NCBI RefSeq assembly: GCF_019739195.1
Contig: NZ_JAHHDS010000003.1
Coordinates: 2,170,001-2,234,000 of the forward strand
Origin: Microcella sp.
GTDB lineage: Bacteria > Actinomycetota > Actinomycetes > Actinomycetales > Microbacteriaceae
Reading direction: 5' to 3'
Length of the DNA: 64,000 bases
Below are positions 18,173 to 27,323 of this stretch, piece after piece. Positions within the stretch are counted from its first letter, which is position 1. The number at the start of each line of letters is the position of its first letter. The notes beneath the pieces were generated by a model. That model was given only the letters and a program-made list of their open reading frames with translations, was not told the DNA's origin and did not search any database. The position numbers were made by a program, and so were the translations under genes.

Positions 18173-19129
18173 TCACAGGGGCACCTGCACCTGCTGCACG
18201 ATCGAGCGCAGAATCGTGTCGGCCGAGACGCCTTCGAGCTCGGCCTCGGGGCGCAGGCCGATGCGGTGGCGCCAGACCGGCAGCAGCATGGCTTGCACGT
18301 GGTCGGGCGTGATGGCCTCGGCACCCTGCAGCCAGGCCCAGGCCTTCGCCGCGGCGAGCAGCGCCGTCGTGCCGCGGGGGCTCACGCCGAGCTTGACCGA
18401 GGGGCTCTGGCGGGTCGCGCGCGCGAGGTCGACGAGGTAGCCGAGCAGCTCGGCCGACGACCGCACCTCGCCCACGAGGGCGCGCGCAGTCGTGATGTCG
18501 TCGCCGCTCACGACGGGGCTCACGCCAGCCGCGGCGAGATCGCGCGGGTTGAAGCCCTCGGCGTGCCGCTGCATGATCTGCAGCTCGGCCCCGCGCGGGG
18601 GCAGGTCGAGCACGAGCTTGAGCAAGAAGCGGTCGAGCTGCGCCTCGGGCAGCGTGTAGGTGCCCTCGTACTCGACGGGGTTCTGGGTCGCCGCGACCAA
18701 GAACGGGTGCGGCAGAGCGTGGGTCTCGCCGTCGACGGTGACCTGCCGCTCTTCCATCGCCTCGAGCAGGGCTGACTGCGTCTTCGGGGGAGTGCGGTTG
18801 ATCTCGTCGGCGAGCAAGATGTTCGTGAACACCGGCCCCGTACGAAACTCGAAGTCGCCCGCCTTCGCGTCGTAGACCACCGAGCCCGTGACGTCGCCCG
18901 GCATGAGGTCGGGGGTGAACTGCACGCGCGTGGTCTGCAGGTCGAGCGCCGCGCTGAGCGAACGCACGAGCAGGGTCTTGGCCACGCCCGGCACGCCCTC
19001 GAGCAGCACGTGCCCGCCCGTCAGCAGGGCGACGATGAGGCCGCTCACGGCGCCGTCTTGGCCGACGACGGCCTTGCCGACTTCGGTGCGAACGCGCCCG
19101 AAGGCGTCGCGGAGGTCTGTGTCAGTCAT
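18173..19129 (-). CDS. MoxR-family AAA+ ATPase
   Basis: A 318-residue AAA+ ATPase. Walker A is GVPGVAKT near residue 40, Walker B with its downstream element is ILLADEINRTPPKTQSALLE near residues 105-125, and a C-terminal lid domain is present (SPRGTTALLAAAKAWA). MoxR proteins act as chaperones that mature or gate partner complexes, often with a von Willebrand A or DUF58 partner, which is the next gene. Its ATG overlaps the stop of the DUF4350 gene by 4 bases, so translation is coupled. Confidence 0.92.
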   Translation of the reverse strand: MTDTDLRDAFGRVRTEVGKAVVGQDGAVSGLIVALLTGGHVLLEGVPGVAKTLLVRSLSAALDLQTTRVQFTPDLMPGDVTGSVVYDAKAGDFEFRTGPVFTNILLADEINRTPPKTQSALLEAMEERQVTVDGETHALPHPFLVAATQNPVEYEGTYTLPEAQLDRFLLKLVLDLPPRGAELQIMQRHAEGFNPRDLAAAGVSPVVSGDDITTARALVGEVRSSAELLGYLVDLARATRQSPSVKLGVSPRGTTALLAAAKAWAWLQGAEAITPDHVQAMLLPVWRHRIGLRPEAELEGVSADTILRSIVQQVQVPL

Positions 19130-20427
19130 GAGTCCATTCTCTCTGGTGGGGTCGTGGAGTCGTCGTCGAGTGCCACGCGCTTCGCCACCTGACGCTCGAG
19201 CTCGAGCAGCCGGTCGCTCAGGTGCACGAGGTCGCGGTCAGAGCCGGGCTCGGTGCCGACGAGCAGTGCGCGTAGCGACTGAGGGTCGCGCCCGGTGATG
19301 CCCGCCACGGCGTTGATGATGTCGTCGACGCCGGCAGCGCGGCCGAGCGCGAGCCCTTCGGCGAGGCGTCGCAGCGTGCCGACCCGCAAGGCGTCGAGCG
19401 CCCGCAGGCGCGAGCCCTCGCGCGCGTAAAGGCGCGCACGCCCCTCCATCGTCTCGGTGGTCTTCACGACGACTGGCAGGTTCTCGATGACCACGGGGCC
19501 GAGCCGGCGTCCGCGCCAGACGGCGGCGGCGAGGCCGACGAGCAGGGCGAGCCAGGCCACCGGGTTGACCCAGCCGGGGGTGAGCTCAGAGAACGTCGGC
19601 GTGCTGAGGTCGGCGGGCGAGGGCTGGTACCAGACGAGGGTCTCGTGCTCGCCGAGCAGCCCCAGCACGAGGGCCGCGTTGCCCGCCCGTGTGATGTCGT
19701 CGTTCTGCAGCGCAGTGCCGGCGCCGAGCACCGTCACCTTCCGGCCGTCGACCTCGAGGCTCACGAGCGCGGCGCCCGCCTGCCCGGCGTCGAAGCAGAT
19801 CGTTCCCTCGAGGGTGCTGTAGCCGAGCCCGGCGGCGCTGATGCTCTCGGCCCGCTGCGCCGCGGGCACCCGGCACCCGGCGTCGAGGGTCACGCGGCCG
19901 CCGGCATCGCCGACCGGGCTGCCTGCGTCGGGGTCGCCGCTGTCGAGCGAGTCGGCGACGAGTGCGTCGATGCCCAGTCCGTCGAGCGCGAGTGCCGTCG
20001 GCTCGGCGATGACGGTGTGGTCGGCGAGCCCCAGCACCTCGCCCCACTGTTCTTGACCGAGGATGCCGCGGGCGTCGCCCACGAACAGCGTCACCCCGGG
20101 CCCGCCGTCGACCTGCGAGAGGTCTTCGAGCTCTGAGCGCGACTCGTCGAGCGTGCTCGTGACGACGACGTCGATGCCCTGATCGCGCAGCACCTCCACG
20201 AGTGCGCGCGAGCCCGACGGCGCCGTCTCGCCCGCACCCCAGCGCTCGGCGACCCGGCCGGCGCCGTTGAGCGCGACCATGACGAGGCCGAAGGCCAGCA
20301 GGGCACCGATCGCGACAGCCCAGTAGAGGCCGCGGCGCAACGAGCGACGCACCGTCGGGGTGATGATCTCGGTGCTCGAACCCGCGAACACGCTCGTGTC
20401 GTAGTCAGTCGCTGAGGTGGTGGTCAT
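19126..20427 (-). CDS. DUF4350 domain-containing membrane protein
   Basis: A 433-residue protein with one N-terminal transmembrane helix (GLYWAVAIGALLAFGLVMVA, about 33-52), an extracytoplasmic DUF4350-type domain (TAPSGSRALVEVLRDQGIDV near residues 67-86), a second helix near 300-320 and a cytoplasmic C-terminal tail. In Actinobacteria this family regularly lies between DUF4129 and MoxR genes, as here, with 4-base overlaps on both sides. Function unknown; coupling of an outside signal to MoxR is an inference. Confidence 0.82.
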   Translation of the reverse strand: MTTTSATDYDTSVFAGSSTEIITPTVRRSLRRGLYWAVAIGALLAFGLVMVALNGAGRVAERWGAGETAPSGSRALVEVLRDQGIDVVVTSTLDESRSELEDLSQVDGGPGVTLFVGDARGILGQEQWGEVLGLADHTVIAEPTALALDGLGIDALVADSLDSGDPDAGSPVGDAGGRVTLDAGCRVPAAQRAESISAAGLGYSTLEGTICFDAGQAGAALVSLEVDGRKVTVLGAGTALQNDDITRAGNAALVLGLLGEHETLVWYQPSPADLSTPTFSELTPGWVNPVAWLALLVGLAAAVWRGRRLGPVVIENLPVVVKTTETMEGRARLYAREGSRLRALDALRVGTLRRLAEGLALGRAAGVDDIINAVAGITGRDPQSLRALLVGTEPGSDRDLVHLSDRLLELERQVAKRVALDDDSTTPPERMDS

Positions 20428-21080
20428 CGCGGCACCGTGCTCGCACCGGTCAGTTCGCCCACGCTCGGCAGCGGCGACGGTGCACGGTCGATCGCGTCAT
20501 CGAGCTCGCGCACGAAGGCGTAGCCAACGGTGTCGCCCGGCTGGCCCAGGTAGCGCACCTCGTCGAAGCGGTCGGCCGCGCGCTGCAGCGCCGTGGAGTG
20601 CTCGCCGAACTGACGGCCCGCGGCGCTCGCGAAACCGTGAGCCGTCGTGCCGGGCAGGGTCGTGACGATCGTGCGCTCGTCGAGCGCGCGCGCGATGGCC
20701 CGGTAGCGCTCGGCGATGGCCGTGGCCCAGTCGCCCGCGCTCGCCGCCTTCTCGGCGTCGCGCCGCAGCTGCCGCGCGGTGCGGCGGTCGCGCTCGCCGA
20801 ACAGCTCGTCGTCGAGGCGGCTGCGCTGCCGCCAGCGCGGCAGGCCGTAGATGAGAATCGCGGTGAGTATCGCGATGACGCCGAGCACGAGCAGAATCAC
20901 GAGCACGAGCGGCGAGAACGCGCCCCCCTCGCCGAACCTCAGGCTGCCGAGCCAGTCGAGCACGGCCTGCGAGAGCAGGTCGAACCACGTGGGCTGGCTT
21001 TCGGCGTAGGCCGGGTCGCTGAGCTCGTCGAGCAGCAACTCGCGAGCATCCGGAGCATCGGGCTCGACCGGAACCGACAC
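20424..21080 (-). CDS. DUF4129 domain-containing protein
   Basis: A 218-residue protein starting at GTG. A short outside segment is followed by one transmembrane helix (about 65-85, LVLVILLVLGVIAILTAILI) and a cytoplasmic helical domain. The DUF4129 part is in the C-terminal half: AIAERYRAIARALDER, PGTTAHGFASAAG, then YLGQPGDTVGYAFVREL. It overlaps the DUF4350 gene by 4 bases and starts 2 bases after the preceding gene ends. Its role in the MoxR cluster is unknown. Confidence 0.83.
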   Translation of the reverse strand: MSVPVEPDAPDARELLLDELSDPAYAESQPTWFDLLSQAVLDWLGSLRFGEGGAFSPLVLVILLVLGVIAILTAILIYGLPRWRQRSRLDDELFGERDRRTARQLRRDAEKAASAGDWATAIAERYRAIARALDERTIVTTLPGTTAHGFASAAGRQFGEHSTALQRAADRFDEVRYLGQPGDTVGYAFVRELDDAIDRAPSPLPSVGELTGASTVPR

Positions 21081-21082
21081 GA

Positions 21083-22300
21083 TCAGCGCGCCGCGGGCTG
21101 GTACGGGTCGGGCGCGCTCGCGCCGCTCGCCCGCAGCTCGACGACGCGCTGAAGCTCGAGGTCGAGGCCCTCTTTACGCATGCGCAGATCGATGTAGATG
21201 AGCGCCGTGGCAGCCGAGAGCAGCACCGAGCCGATCGCGCCGACGACGACGGTCACCGCGATCGTCAGCACGTTGGCGCCGAGCAGCAGCCAGATGCTCG
21301 TCAGGTCGTCGCCCGCGGGGTTCACGAGCACAGTGCCGAAGCTCGCCGCGAAGCTGAATGGCGCCGAGACGACGCTCGAAGCCACTTGCACCATGACGGT
21401 GATGAGCAGCAGGGTGCCGAAGGTGCGCCAGAAGTGGCCGCGCACGAGGGTCCAGCCGCGGCGGATCGCGTCGCGCAACGGCAGGCGCTCGAGCATGATC
21501 GCGGTGGGCACGAGGGCGAGCTTGATCCACAGCCACATGCTGAGCGCCGTGAAGGCGAGACCGCCGAAGACGCCGAGCAGAACACCGATCGCGACGCCCG
21601 CGGGGCCGCCCGCCGCGATGAGCAGGGCGATCACCAGCACGAAGAGCGTCAGCCCGATGATGAGGGCGACCGAGAGCAGAGCGGTCCAGCCGATGAGCGC
21701 CCACCAGCGCCCCTTGCCGAGCGCGAGCAGCTGGCGCAACGTGAGCTTCTCGCCGAGGGTCGCGCGCGAGACCTCGAGCACGATCACCCCGAGCAGCACG
21801 GCTTGAGCCACGAGTGAGAGCGCGACCGCGATGAGCGCGGTGACGATGATGAGGCCGACCGCGCCTGCTTCGATAGCCGCGGCATCGTCGGCCGAGGCGC
21901 GAATCGAGCGGTCGAGGGCCCAGAAGCTCACGCCGAAGGTCAGGCCGAAGGCCACGATGACGACAAGAGCGTTGAGCAGCAGCGCGGCGCCGAAGGTCGG
22001 CCGCGGGTTGCGACGCAGTACCTGGAACGTCGCGCCGAGCAGCGTGCCGAAGTCGAGCGGACGCAGGGGAATGAGCCCGGGCTTCGGCGGCGGAGCCCAA
22101 CCGGCCGCCGGTGGCGGAACCGCCGGGCCGCTGGCGCTCTGAGAAGCGCCGGGCGCGTAGCCGCCGGGAGATGCCATAGCGCCGTCAGCGGCACCGGATG
22201 CGCCCGCCGTCTCGCCCGCGGCCTGGTCGCCGGCGGCACGCCCGTCGTCGGGCTTCTCGGGCTGCCAGCCGGGCGACGCCCAAGAAGTGGAATCGCTCAC
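21083..22300 (-). CDS. polytopic membrane protein (glycerophosphodiester phosphodiesterase membrane-domain type)
   Basis: A 405-residue protein starting at GTG with GAGGGG upstream. Residues 1-75 are Pro/Gly/Ala-rich and probably disordered; the rest has six to seven hydrophobic segments. The sequence PLRPLDFGTLLGATFQVLRR followed by amphipathic membrane helices is typical of actinobacterial proteins annotated with the membrane domain of glycerophosphoryl diester phosphodiesterase. No phosphodiesterase catalytic domain is present. It is the first gene of the five-gene operon that runs through DUF4129, DUF4350, MoxR and DUF58, divergent from mtrA. Confidence 0.72.
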   Translation of the reverse strand: MSDSTSWASPGWQPEKPDDGRAAGDQAAGETAGASGAADGAMASPGGYAPGASQSASGPAVPPPAAGWAPPPKPGLIPLRPLDFGTLLGATFQVLRRNPRPTFGAALLLNALVVIVAFGLTFGVSFWALDRSIRASADDAAAIEAGAVGLIIVTALIAVALSLVAQAVLLGVIVLEVSRATLGEKLTLRQLLALGKGRWWALIGWTALLSVALIIGLTLFVLVIALLIAAGGPAGVAIGVLLGVFGGLAFTALSMWLWIKLALVPTAIMLERLPLRDAIRRGWTLVRGHFWRTFGTLLLITVMVQVASSVVSAPFSFAASFGTVLVNPAGDDLTSIWLLLGANVLTIAVTVVVGAIGSVLLSAATALIYIDLRMRKEGLDLELQRVVELRASGASAPDPYQPAAR

Positions 22301-22418
22301 GGTCGTACCCCTCGCCTCGTACTCGGTCTGCTCGAAACGTATGGTGTCACACTCGTCTAGGCTGGGGCGAACAAAGGTCGGATTCTCGACTGAAGCCCCA
22401 AGGAAGAGGAGGCGGGTC

Positions 22419-23099
22419 ATGACGTCGCGCATCCTCGTCGTCGATGACGATTCGGCCATCGCCGAGATGATCGGCATCGTCTTGCGGGGCGAAGGCTTCG
22501 AGCCGCACTTCTCGTATGACGGTGCCGCAGCGATCGAATCGTTCCAGACCGTCAAGCCCGATCTCGTGTTGCTCGACGTCATGCTGCCCGGCATCGACGG
22601 CATCGAGGTCTGCACGCGCATTCGCGAGACCAGCGGCACGCCCATCATCATGCTCACCGCCAAGAGCGACGCGACCGATGTCGTGCGCGGGCTCGAGAGC
22701 GGCGCCGACGACTACGTCGTGAAGCCGTTCAATCCGAAAGAGCTCGTGGCGCGCATCCGCACCCGACTTCGCCCGACCCCGCAGTCGACGATCGAAACCC
22801 TGCCCATCGGCGACCTCGTCATCGACGTCACCGGTCACGAGGTGAAGCGCGGCGACACCCCCATTCTGCTGACGCCGCTCGAGTTCGACCTGCTGCTTGC
22901 GCTGGCCATGAAACCCAACCAGGTGTTCACCCGCGAGATGCTGCTCGAAGAGGTGTGGGGCTACCACTACAAGGCCGACACGCGCCTGGTCAACGTGCAC
23001 GTGCAGCGCCTGCGCGCCAAGGTCGAGCTCGACCCGGACAACCCGCGCATCGTGATGACCGTGCGCGGCGTGGGCTACCGGGCCGGCGCGGCGCACTGA
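22419..23099 (+). CDS. mtrA: response regulator MtrA
   Basis: A 226-residue OmpR/PhoB-type response regulator. The receiver domain has the acidic pocket VVDDDSA near the start, the phosphoacceptor D53 in LVLLDVMLPG and K102 in VVKPF. The C-terminal winged helix contains LLEEVWGYHYKADTRLVNVH and VRGVGYR. The ATG at 22419 follows AGGAAGAGGAGG. MtrA is essential in M. tuberculosis and controls cell division, wall hydrolases and replication genes. Its kinase gene mtrB and lpqB follow, the conserved actinobacterial order. Confidence 0.96.
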   Translation: MTSRILVVDDDSAIAEMIGIVLRGEGFEPHFSYDGAAAIESFQTVKPDLVLLDVMLPGIDGIEVCTRIRETSGTPIIMLTAKSDATDVVRGLESGADDYVVKPFNPKELVARIRTRLRPTPQSTIETLPIGDLVIDVTGHEVKRGDTPILLTPLEFDLLLALAMKPNQVFTREMLLEEVWGYHYKADTRLVNVHVQRLRAKVELDPDNPRIVMTVRGVGYRAGAAH

Positions 23100-23115
23100 G
23101 CGGGGGCCGGCCGGC

Positions 23116-24744
23116 ATGCTTCCGCTGACCTGGCGAAGCCTCGTGAGCCGCGCGCAGCAGGTGTGGCGCCGGTCACTGCAGGTGCGCACGGTCGCCATCA
23201 CGGTCTTCTTCTCGACCATCGCCGTCACGATCATCAGCGGCTACATGTCGATCAGCATCGCCACCAACCTCTATGAGGCGCGCAAGACGCAGGCAATCGC
23301 CGAAGCGCGGCAGGCGACGGTGAGCACCCAAGCACTCTTCGACAGCTCGGTGTCGTCGAACGGCACGATCGACGTCGAGGCGGTGAACGTCACGGCCGGC
23401 ACGACCATTCGCAGCGTGGCCTCGAGCCCGGGCGGCACGCAGTTCGCGATTCTGCGCACCCCCGGGCAGAGCACCGCGGTCACGATGACGTCGACGAGCA
23501 CGCGCGGGCTCGATATCGATGTCATCACCGACGAGCTGCGCGACCAGGTGTCGCTCGACGACGGGCAGCTCTACACGCAGGCCGTCACGCTCGAGGGCGA
23601 GGCGGCAGCCGACCCCGGTCTCGTCGTTGGCAGCGTGTTCGAGGTGCCGACTGCGGGCCAGTACGAGCTCTACCTGGTCTACAACGTTCGCGATGTGCAG
23701 CAGACCCTCGACTTCGTGCAGCAGACCCTGCTGATCGGCTCGCTGCTGCTGGTGGCGACGATCGGACTCGTCACGTTCCTGGTGACCCGGCTCGCGATCG
23801 AGCCCGTGCGGCTCGCGGCCGACACGGCCGAGAAGCTCGCCGACGGCGAGCTCGACCGGCGCATTCCCGAGAAAGGCGAAGACGTCATCGCCACTCTCGC
23901 CCGCTCGTTCAACCGCATGGCCGACAGTCTGCAGCGGCAGATCACCCAGCTCGCGGCGCTCTCGCGCGTGCAGCAGCGCTTCGTGAGCGATGTCAGCCAC
24001 GAGCTGCGCACGCCGCTCACGACCATCCGTCTCGCGGGCGACGTGCTCTACGAGCAGCGCGACCAGTTCAGCCCCACGACGGCGCGCACAGCCGAGCTGC
24101 TGCACGCGCAGGTCGGGCGCTTCGAGTCGATGCTCGGCGACCTGCTCGAGATGAGCCGCTACGACGCCGGCGCCGTCGAGCTCGACACCGAGCCGACCAA
24201 CCTCGTGCGTCTCGTCGAAGAGTCACTCGAGGCCATTCGCCCGCTCGCCGATGAGAAAGGCAGCGAGCTGCGCCTGGTCGCTCCCGGGGGTTACTTCGAG
24301 GCCGACGTCGAGGCTCGCCGCATCCGTCGCATTCTGCAGAACCTGCTCGGCAACGCACTCGACCACGGCGAAGGCCGACCCATCGTCGTCTATGTCGACA
24401 GCGACATGACCGCCGTCGCGATCGCGGTGCGCGACTACGGTGTCGGCATGGATTCCGCGCAGCTCGAGCGCGTCTTCGACCGCTTCTGGCGGGCCGACCC
24501 GAGCCGCCAGCGCAGCACGGGCGGCACCGGGCTCGGGCTCGCGATCGCCACCGAAGACGCGCAACTGCACGGCGGTCACCTCGACGTGTGGTCGGTGCCC
24601 GGCGAAGGCACGTGCTTCAGACTCACGCTGCCGCGTGAGCATGGGCAGTCGGTCGAGCACTCGCCGCTCGAGCTGCCGCCCGTCGAGGCCCTCGAGGCCG
24701 TGCTCGACGAACCGATCGAGCGGGATGGCGAGAACAGTGGCTGA
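23116..24744 (+). CDS. mtrB: sensor histidine kinase MtrB
   Basis: A 542-residue membrane kinase. Helix 1 lies at about 24-46, an extracytoplasmic sensor domain at 47-205, helix 2 at about 207-231, HAMP to about 285, then the dimerisation domain with phospho-accepting H295 in SDVSHELRTPLT. The ATP-binding domain has LLGNALDHGEG, DYGVGMD and GGTGLGLAIA. It phosphorylates MtrA. In mycobacteria MtrB localises to septa and poles. It begins 16 bases after mtrA and overlaps the start region of lpqB. Confidence 0.95.
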   Translation: MLPLTWRSLVSRAQQVWRRSLQVRTVAITVFFSTIAVTIISGYMSISIATNLYEARKTQAIAEARQATVSTQALFDSSVSSNGTIDVEAVNVTAGTTIRSVASSPGGTQFAILRTPGQSTAVTMTSTSTRGLDIDVITDELRDQVSLDDGQLYTQAVTLEGEAAADPGLVVGSVFEVPTAGQYELYLVYNVRDVQQTLDFVQQTLLIGSLLLVATIGLVTFLVTRLAIEPVRLAADTAEKLADGELDRRIPEKGEDVIATLARSFNRMADSLQRQITQLAALSRVQQRFVSDVSHELRTPLTTIRLAGDVLYEQRDQFSPTTARTAELLHAQVGRFESMLGDLLEMSRYDAGAVELDTEPTNLVRLVEESLEAIRPLADEKGSELRLVAPGGYFEADVEARRIRRILQNLLGNALDHGEGRPIVVYVDSDMTAVAIAVRDYGVGMDSAQLERVFDRFWRADPSRQRSTGGTGLGLAIATEDAQLHGGHLDVWSVPGEGTCFRLTLPREHGQSVEHSPLELPPVEALEAVLDEPIERDGENSG

Positions 24745-24748
24745 GCCG

Positions 24749-26461
24749 ATGTCGCGTGCGCGCCGAGCCCTCATCGCCCTCGCGGTGCTGCCGGCGCTGC
24801 TGCTGAGCGCGTGCGTCTCGGTGCCCTTCTCGGGCGGGGTCGAGGCAGCCGGTGACCTCACGACGGGCGCAAGCACAGGCGACGACTCAGGCGTCGACTT
24901 TCTCGTCGCCGGCCCGTCAGACGGTGCGACGCAAGAAGAGATTCTCGCGGGGTTCTTCGCCGCGGGTGCCGCGGCCCAGAACAACTACCGCATCGCCCGG
25001 TCGTACCTCGTCGATGACATCGCCGACGTCTGGAACCCCTATGCGAGCACCCTCGTGCGCAGCCGCGACGGCGCGACCTCGCGCACGAGCGACGACGTGC
25101 TCACCTACACGGTGCCCATCGTCGCCTCGGTCGACGCCGTGGGCCGCTACACGACCGCCGACGCCGGAGCCACGCAGGCCCTGCCGCCGTTCCGCTTCGC
25201 ACTGCAAGACGGCGAGTGGCGCATCGCCGAGCTCGGCGACGGCATTCTCATCTCGCAGCAGGCCTTCGCGAGCGCTTTCGGGCAGCACACCATCTACTAC
25301 TACGACGCGGCGTTCAGAAACCTCGTGCCCGACCTGCGCTGGTTCCCTGTGCGGTCAGAGGTCGCCACCCGCATCGTGCGCGCCGTGCTCGAACCGCCGA
25401 GTAGCTGGCTCGACTCAGGAGCGACGGTGTCGGCGATTCCGGAAGGCACGCAGCTCGCCCTCGCACCCGTGACCGTGTCGGCGGGTGTCGCCCAGGTTGA
25501 TCTCACCAACGAGGTGCTCGGGCTCAACGACCGCGAGCGGCAACGACTGCGCCTGCAGCTCGCCGCGAGTTTGCGCGGGGTCAGCGGCGTCGTCGGTGTA
25601 CAGCTCACGGTCGACCAGAACGCCGTCGCGATTCCTGACTGGACGTCGGGCTCGCCCGATATCGTGCCGCAGGTCGACCCGCGCGTGCTGCTCGCCACCG
25701 ACGAGGCCGAGTTCGGCTACGCCGCGCGCGACGGCATCGAACCGCTCGGCACGCTCAGCGCCGAAGTCATTGACCTCGGGGCACGGGCCGTCGCGCTCGC
25801 CCCGACCCGCACCCTCGCGACGCTGCTGAACGACGAGGGCGTGTGGGCGGTGCGCACCGGGGATGCTCCTTCGGTGCTGCTCGACGCCCGCCCGGGTCTC
25901 ATCGCCCCGAGCATCGACGGCTACACGTTCGTCTGGAGTGTTCCCGGCCAGGGCGGCGAGATTCACGCGACCGAGCTCGACGGCACCGTGCACGATGTCG
26001 AGGCCGCCCTGCCCAGCGATGCGCGCGTCGTGTCGCTCAACCTCTCGCGTGACAGCGCTCGCGTGCTGATTCTGCTCGACGGAGCCGGCGGGCCGCGCCT
26101 GGTCTACGCCGCCGTCATCCGCGATGAGGGCTCGGGCGTGCCGATTCGCCTCGGCGAGTTGCGCGACCTGCCGCTCGCGGGCGATCGGGCGATCGACGCC
26201 ACCTGGGTCGACGAGGTGCGCGTCGCGTCGGTCACCGCCACCGACGTGGCCGACGACGAGCAGCGCCTCGTCGAGTTGCACGAGCTCGGCGGCCGCAGCA
26301 GGCCGCTCGGCCTGCCGCCGGGGGCGACGCAGATCGTCGGCGGCAACGGAGGAGTCGACGGCATCCGTGTGCTGGGCGAGCTGGGAGTGGTGTTCGAGCC
26401 GCGCGGCTCGGGCTGGCAGAACACCGGCTTGCGCGCACTGTTCCTCGGCACGCAGCAGTAG
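24749..26461 (+). CDS. lpqB: lipoprotein LpqB, MtrAB accessory
   Basis: A lipoprotein of about 570 residues. The signal peptide ends in the lipobox LLSAC, with C22 counted from the ATG at 24749; in-frame starts at 24725 (ATG) and 24737 (GTG) overlap mtrB and are possible. After the lipid anchor come a GerMN-like domain (near residues 180-280, VSAGVAQVDLTNEVLGLNDR) and a C-terminal beta-propeller-like region. LpqB is known to bind the outer domain of MtrB and modulate MtrA phosphorylation in mycobacteria. The position directly after mtrB supports the call. Confidence 0.92.
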   Translation: MSRARRALIALAVLPALLLSACVSVPFSGGVEAAGDLTTGASTGDDSGVDFLVAGPSDGATQEEILAGFFAAGAAAQNNYRIARSYLVDDIADVWNPYASTLVRSRDGATSRTSDDVLTYTVPIVASVDAVGRYTTADAGATQALPPFRFALQDGEWRIAELGDGILISQQAFASAFGQHTIYYYDAAFRNLVPDLRWFPVRSEVATRIVRAVLEPPSSWLDSGATVSAIPEGTQLALAPVTVSAGVAQVDLTNEVLGLNDRERQRLRLQLAASLRGVSGVVGVQLTVDQNAVAIPDWTSGSPDIVPQVDPRVLLATDEAEFGYAARDGIEPLGTLSAEVIDLGARAVALAPTRTLATLLNDEGVWAVRTGDAPSVLLDARPGLIAPSIDGYTFVWSVPGQGGEIHATELDGTVHDVEAALPSDARVVSLNLSRDSARVLILLDGAGGPRLVYAAVIRDEGSGVPIRLGELRDLPLAGDRAIDATWVDEVRVASVTATDVADDEQRLVELHELGGRSRPLGLPPGATQIVGGNGGVDGIRVLGELGVVFEPRGSGWQNTGLRALFLGTQQ

Positions 26462-26506
26462 CGCTTTCTGCACAGGTCGCCGTCTGCCGGCGGTCAGTGG
26501 CCCACG

Positions 26507-27274
26507 GTGCACCACACTGCCGCGGTGACCCTGTTGCAGGCCTTCGCCGATGCGTGGGCGCTCGTCGCCCCGGTCGACTGCGCCGGATGCGGTGCCACCG
26601 ACCGCGCGATCTGCCCGACGTGCGCACTCGGGCTGCGATCGCGGCCACTGCTCGGCGAGCTCGAGCTGCACACGAGCACTCTGCCCGTCACCGCAGCCCT
26701 GCCCTACGACGGCGTCGCGCGCCGGGTTCTGCTGGCGTTCAAAGAAGAGGGGCGCACCGAGCTGGCCCGCCCTCTCGCCGGGCTGCTGAGCACGGCCGTC
26801 GAGCTCGCCTGCCGCGCGTCGCTGGCCGACCTGCTCGTTCCTGTTCCCGGTTCGTGGGCAGCGGCGGGCCGGCGTGGGTTCGACCCCGTCGCGCTCATCG
26901 CGCGTCGAGCCGGGCTGGTCGTCACCCCCGCCCTGCGCGCCGTGCGCGGCGGTGCTGAGCCGCAGAAGTCTCGTGGGCTCGCCGATCGGCTCGCCGCCGC
27001 CAGCAGCGCCGCCCCGCGCTGGCGGGTGAGCCCGCGCATGCGCGGGTGTCGCGTCGTGCTCGTCGACGACGTTGTCACGAGCGGGGCGACCCTGCGAGCC
27101 GCGGTGCTCGCACTGCGCGAGGCCGGAGCCGAGGTTGCAGGGTGCGCCGCGATCGCCGCAACGCCGCGTCGGGTGGGCACGTCGAGCATCCCCTGGAGAT
27201 TCTTATCGAACGATGACGAAGGTCCCGATGACAACGACGCTCGTGAGGACTACCGTGAGGGAAAGGAGGCGTGA
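26507..27274 (+). CDS. ComF-family phosphoribosyltransferase-like protein
   Basis: A 255-residue protein starting at GTG (26507; GTG at 26525 is an alternative). A double CxxC at C25/C28 and C36/C39 (CAGCG and CPTC) forms the zinc-ribbon-like N-terminus typical of ComFC. The PRPP-binding motif VVLVDDVVTSGATLR lies near residues 183-197. In naturally competent bacteria ComF helps DNA uptake. In Actinobacteria this gene sits between lpqB and hpf, and its role is not established. The C-terminal 25 residues are acidic and unordered. Confidence 0.85.
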   Translation: MHHTAAVTLLQAFADAWALVAPVDCAGCGATDRAICPTCALGLRSRPLLGELELHTSTLPVTAALPYDGVARRVLLAFKEEGRTELARPLAGLLSTAVELACRASLADLLVPVPGSWAAAGRRGFDPVALIARRAGLVVTPALRAVRGGAEPQKSRGLADRLAAASSAAPRWRVSPRMRGCRVVLVDDVVTSGATLRAAVLALREAGAEVAGCAAIAATPRRVGTSSIPWRFLSNDDEGPDDNDAREDYREGKEA

Positions 27275-27323
27275 CCATTCGCCTGAACCGACGGGCGACA
27301 CGCTGACGGCTCAGGAGGTCGAC

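Noticed and set aside
22301-22663. N-terminal extension of the membrane protein into mtrA
   Set aside because: It is antisense to mtrA and the intergenic region; GTG at 22300 has GAGGGG upstream and begins a typical disordered N-terminus.
27072-27323. N-terminal extension of HPF into the ComF gene
   Set aside because: GTG at 27324 has CAGGAGG five bases upstream and begins exactly at the conserved S30AE fold.
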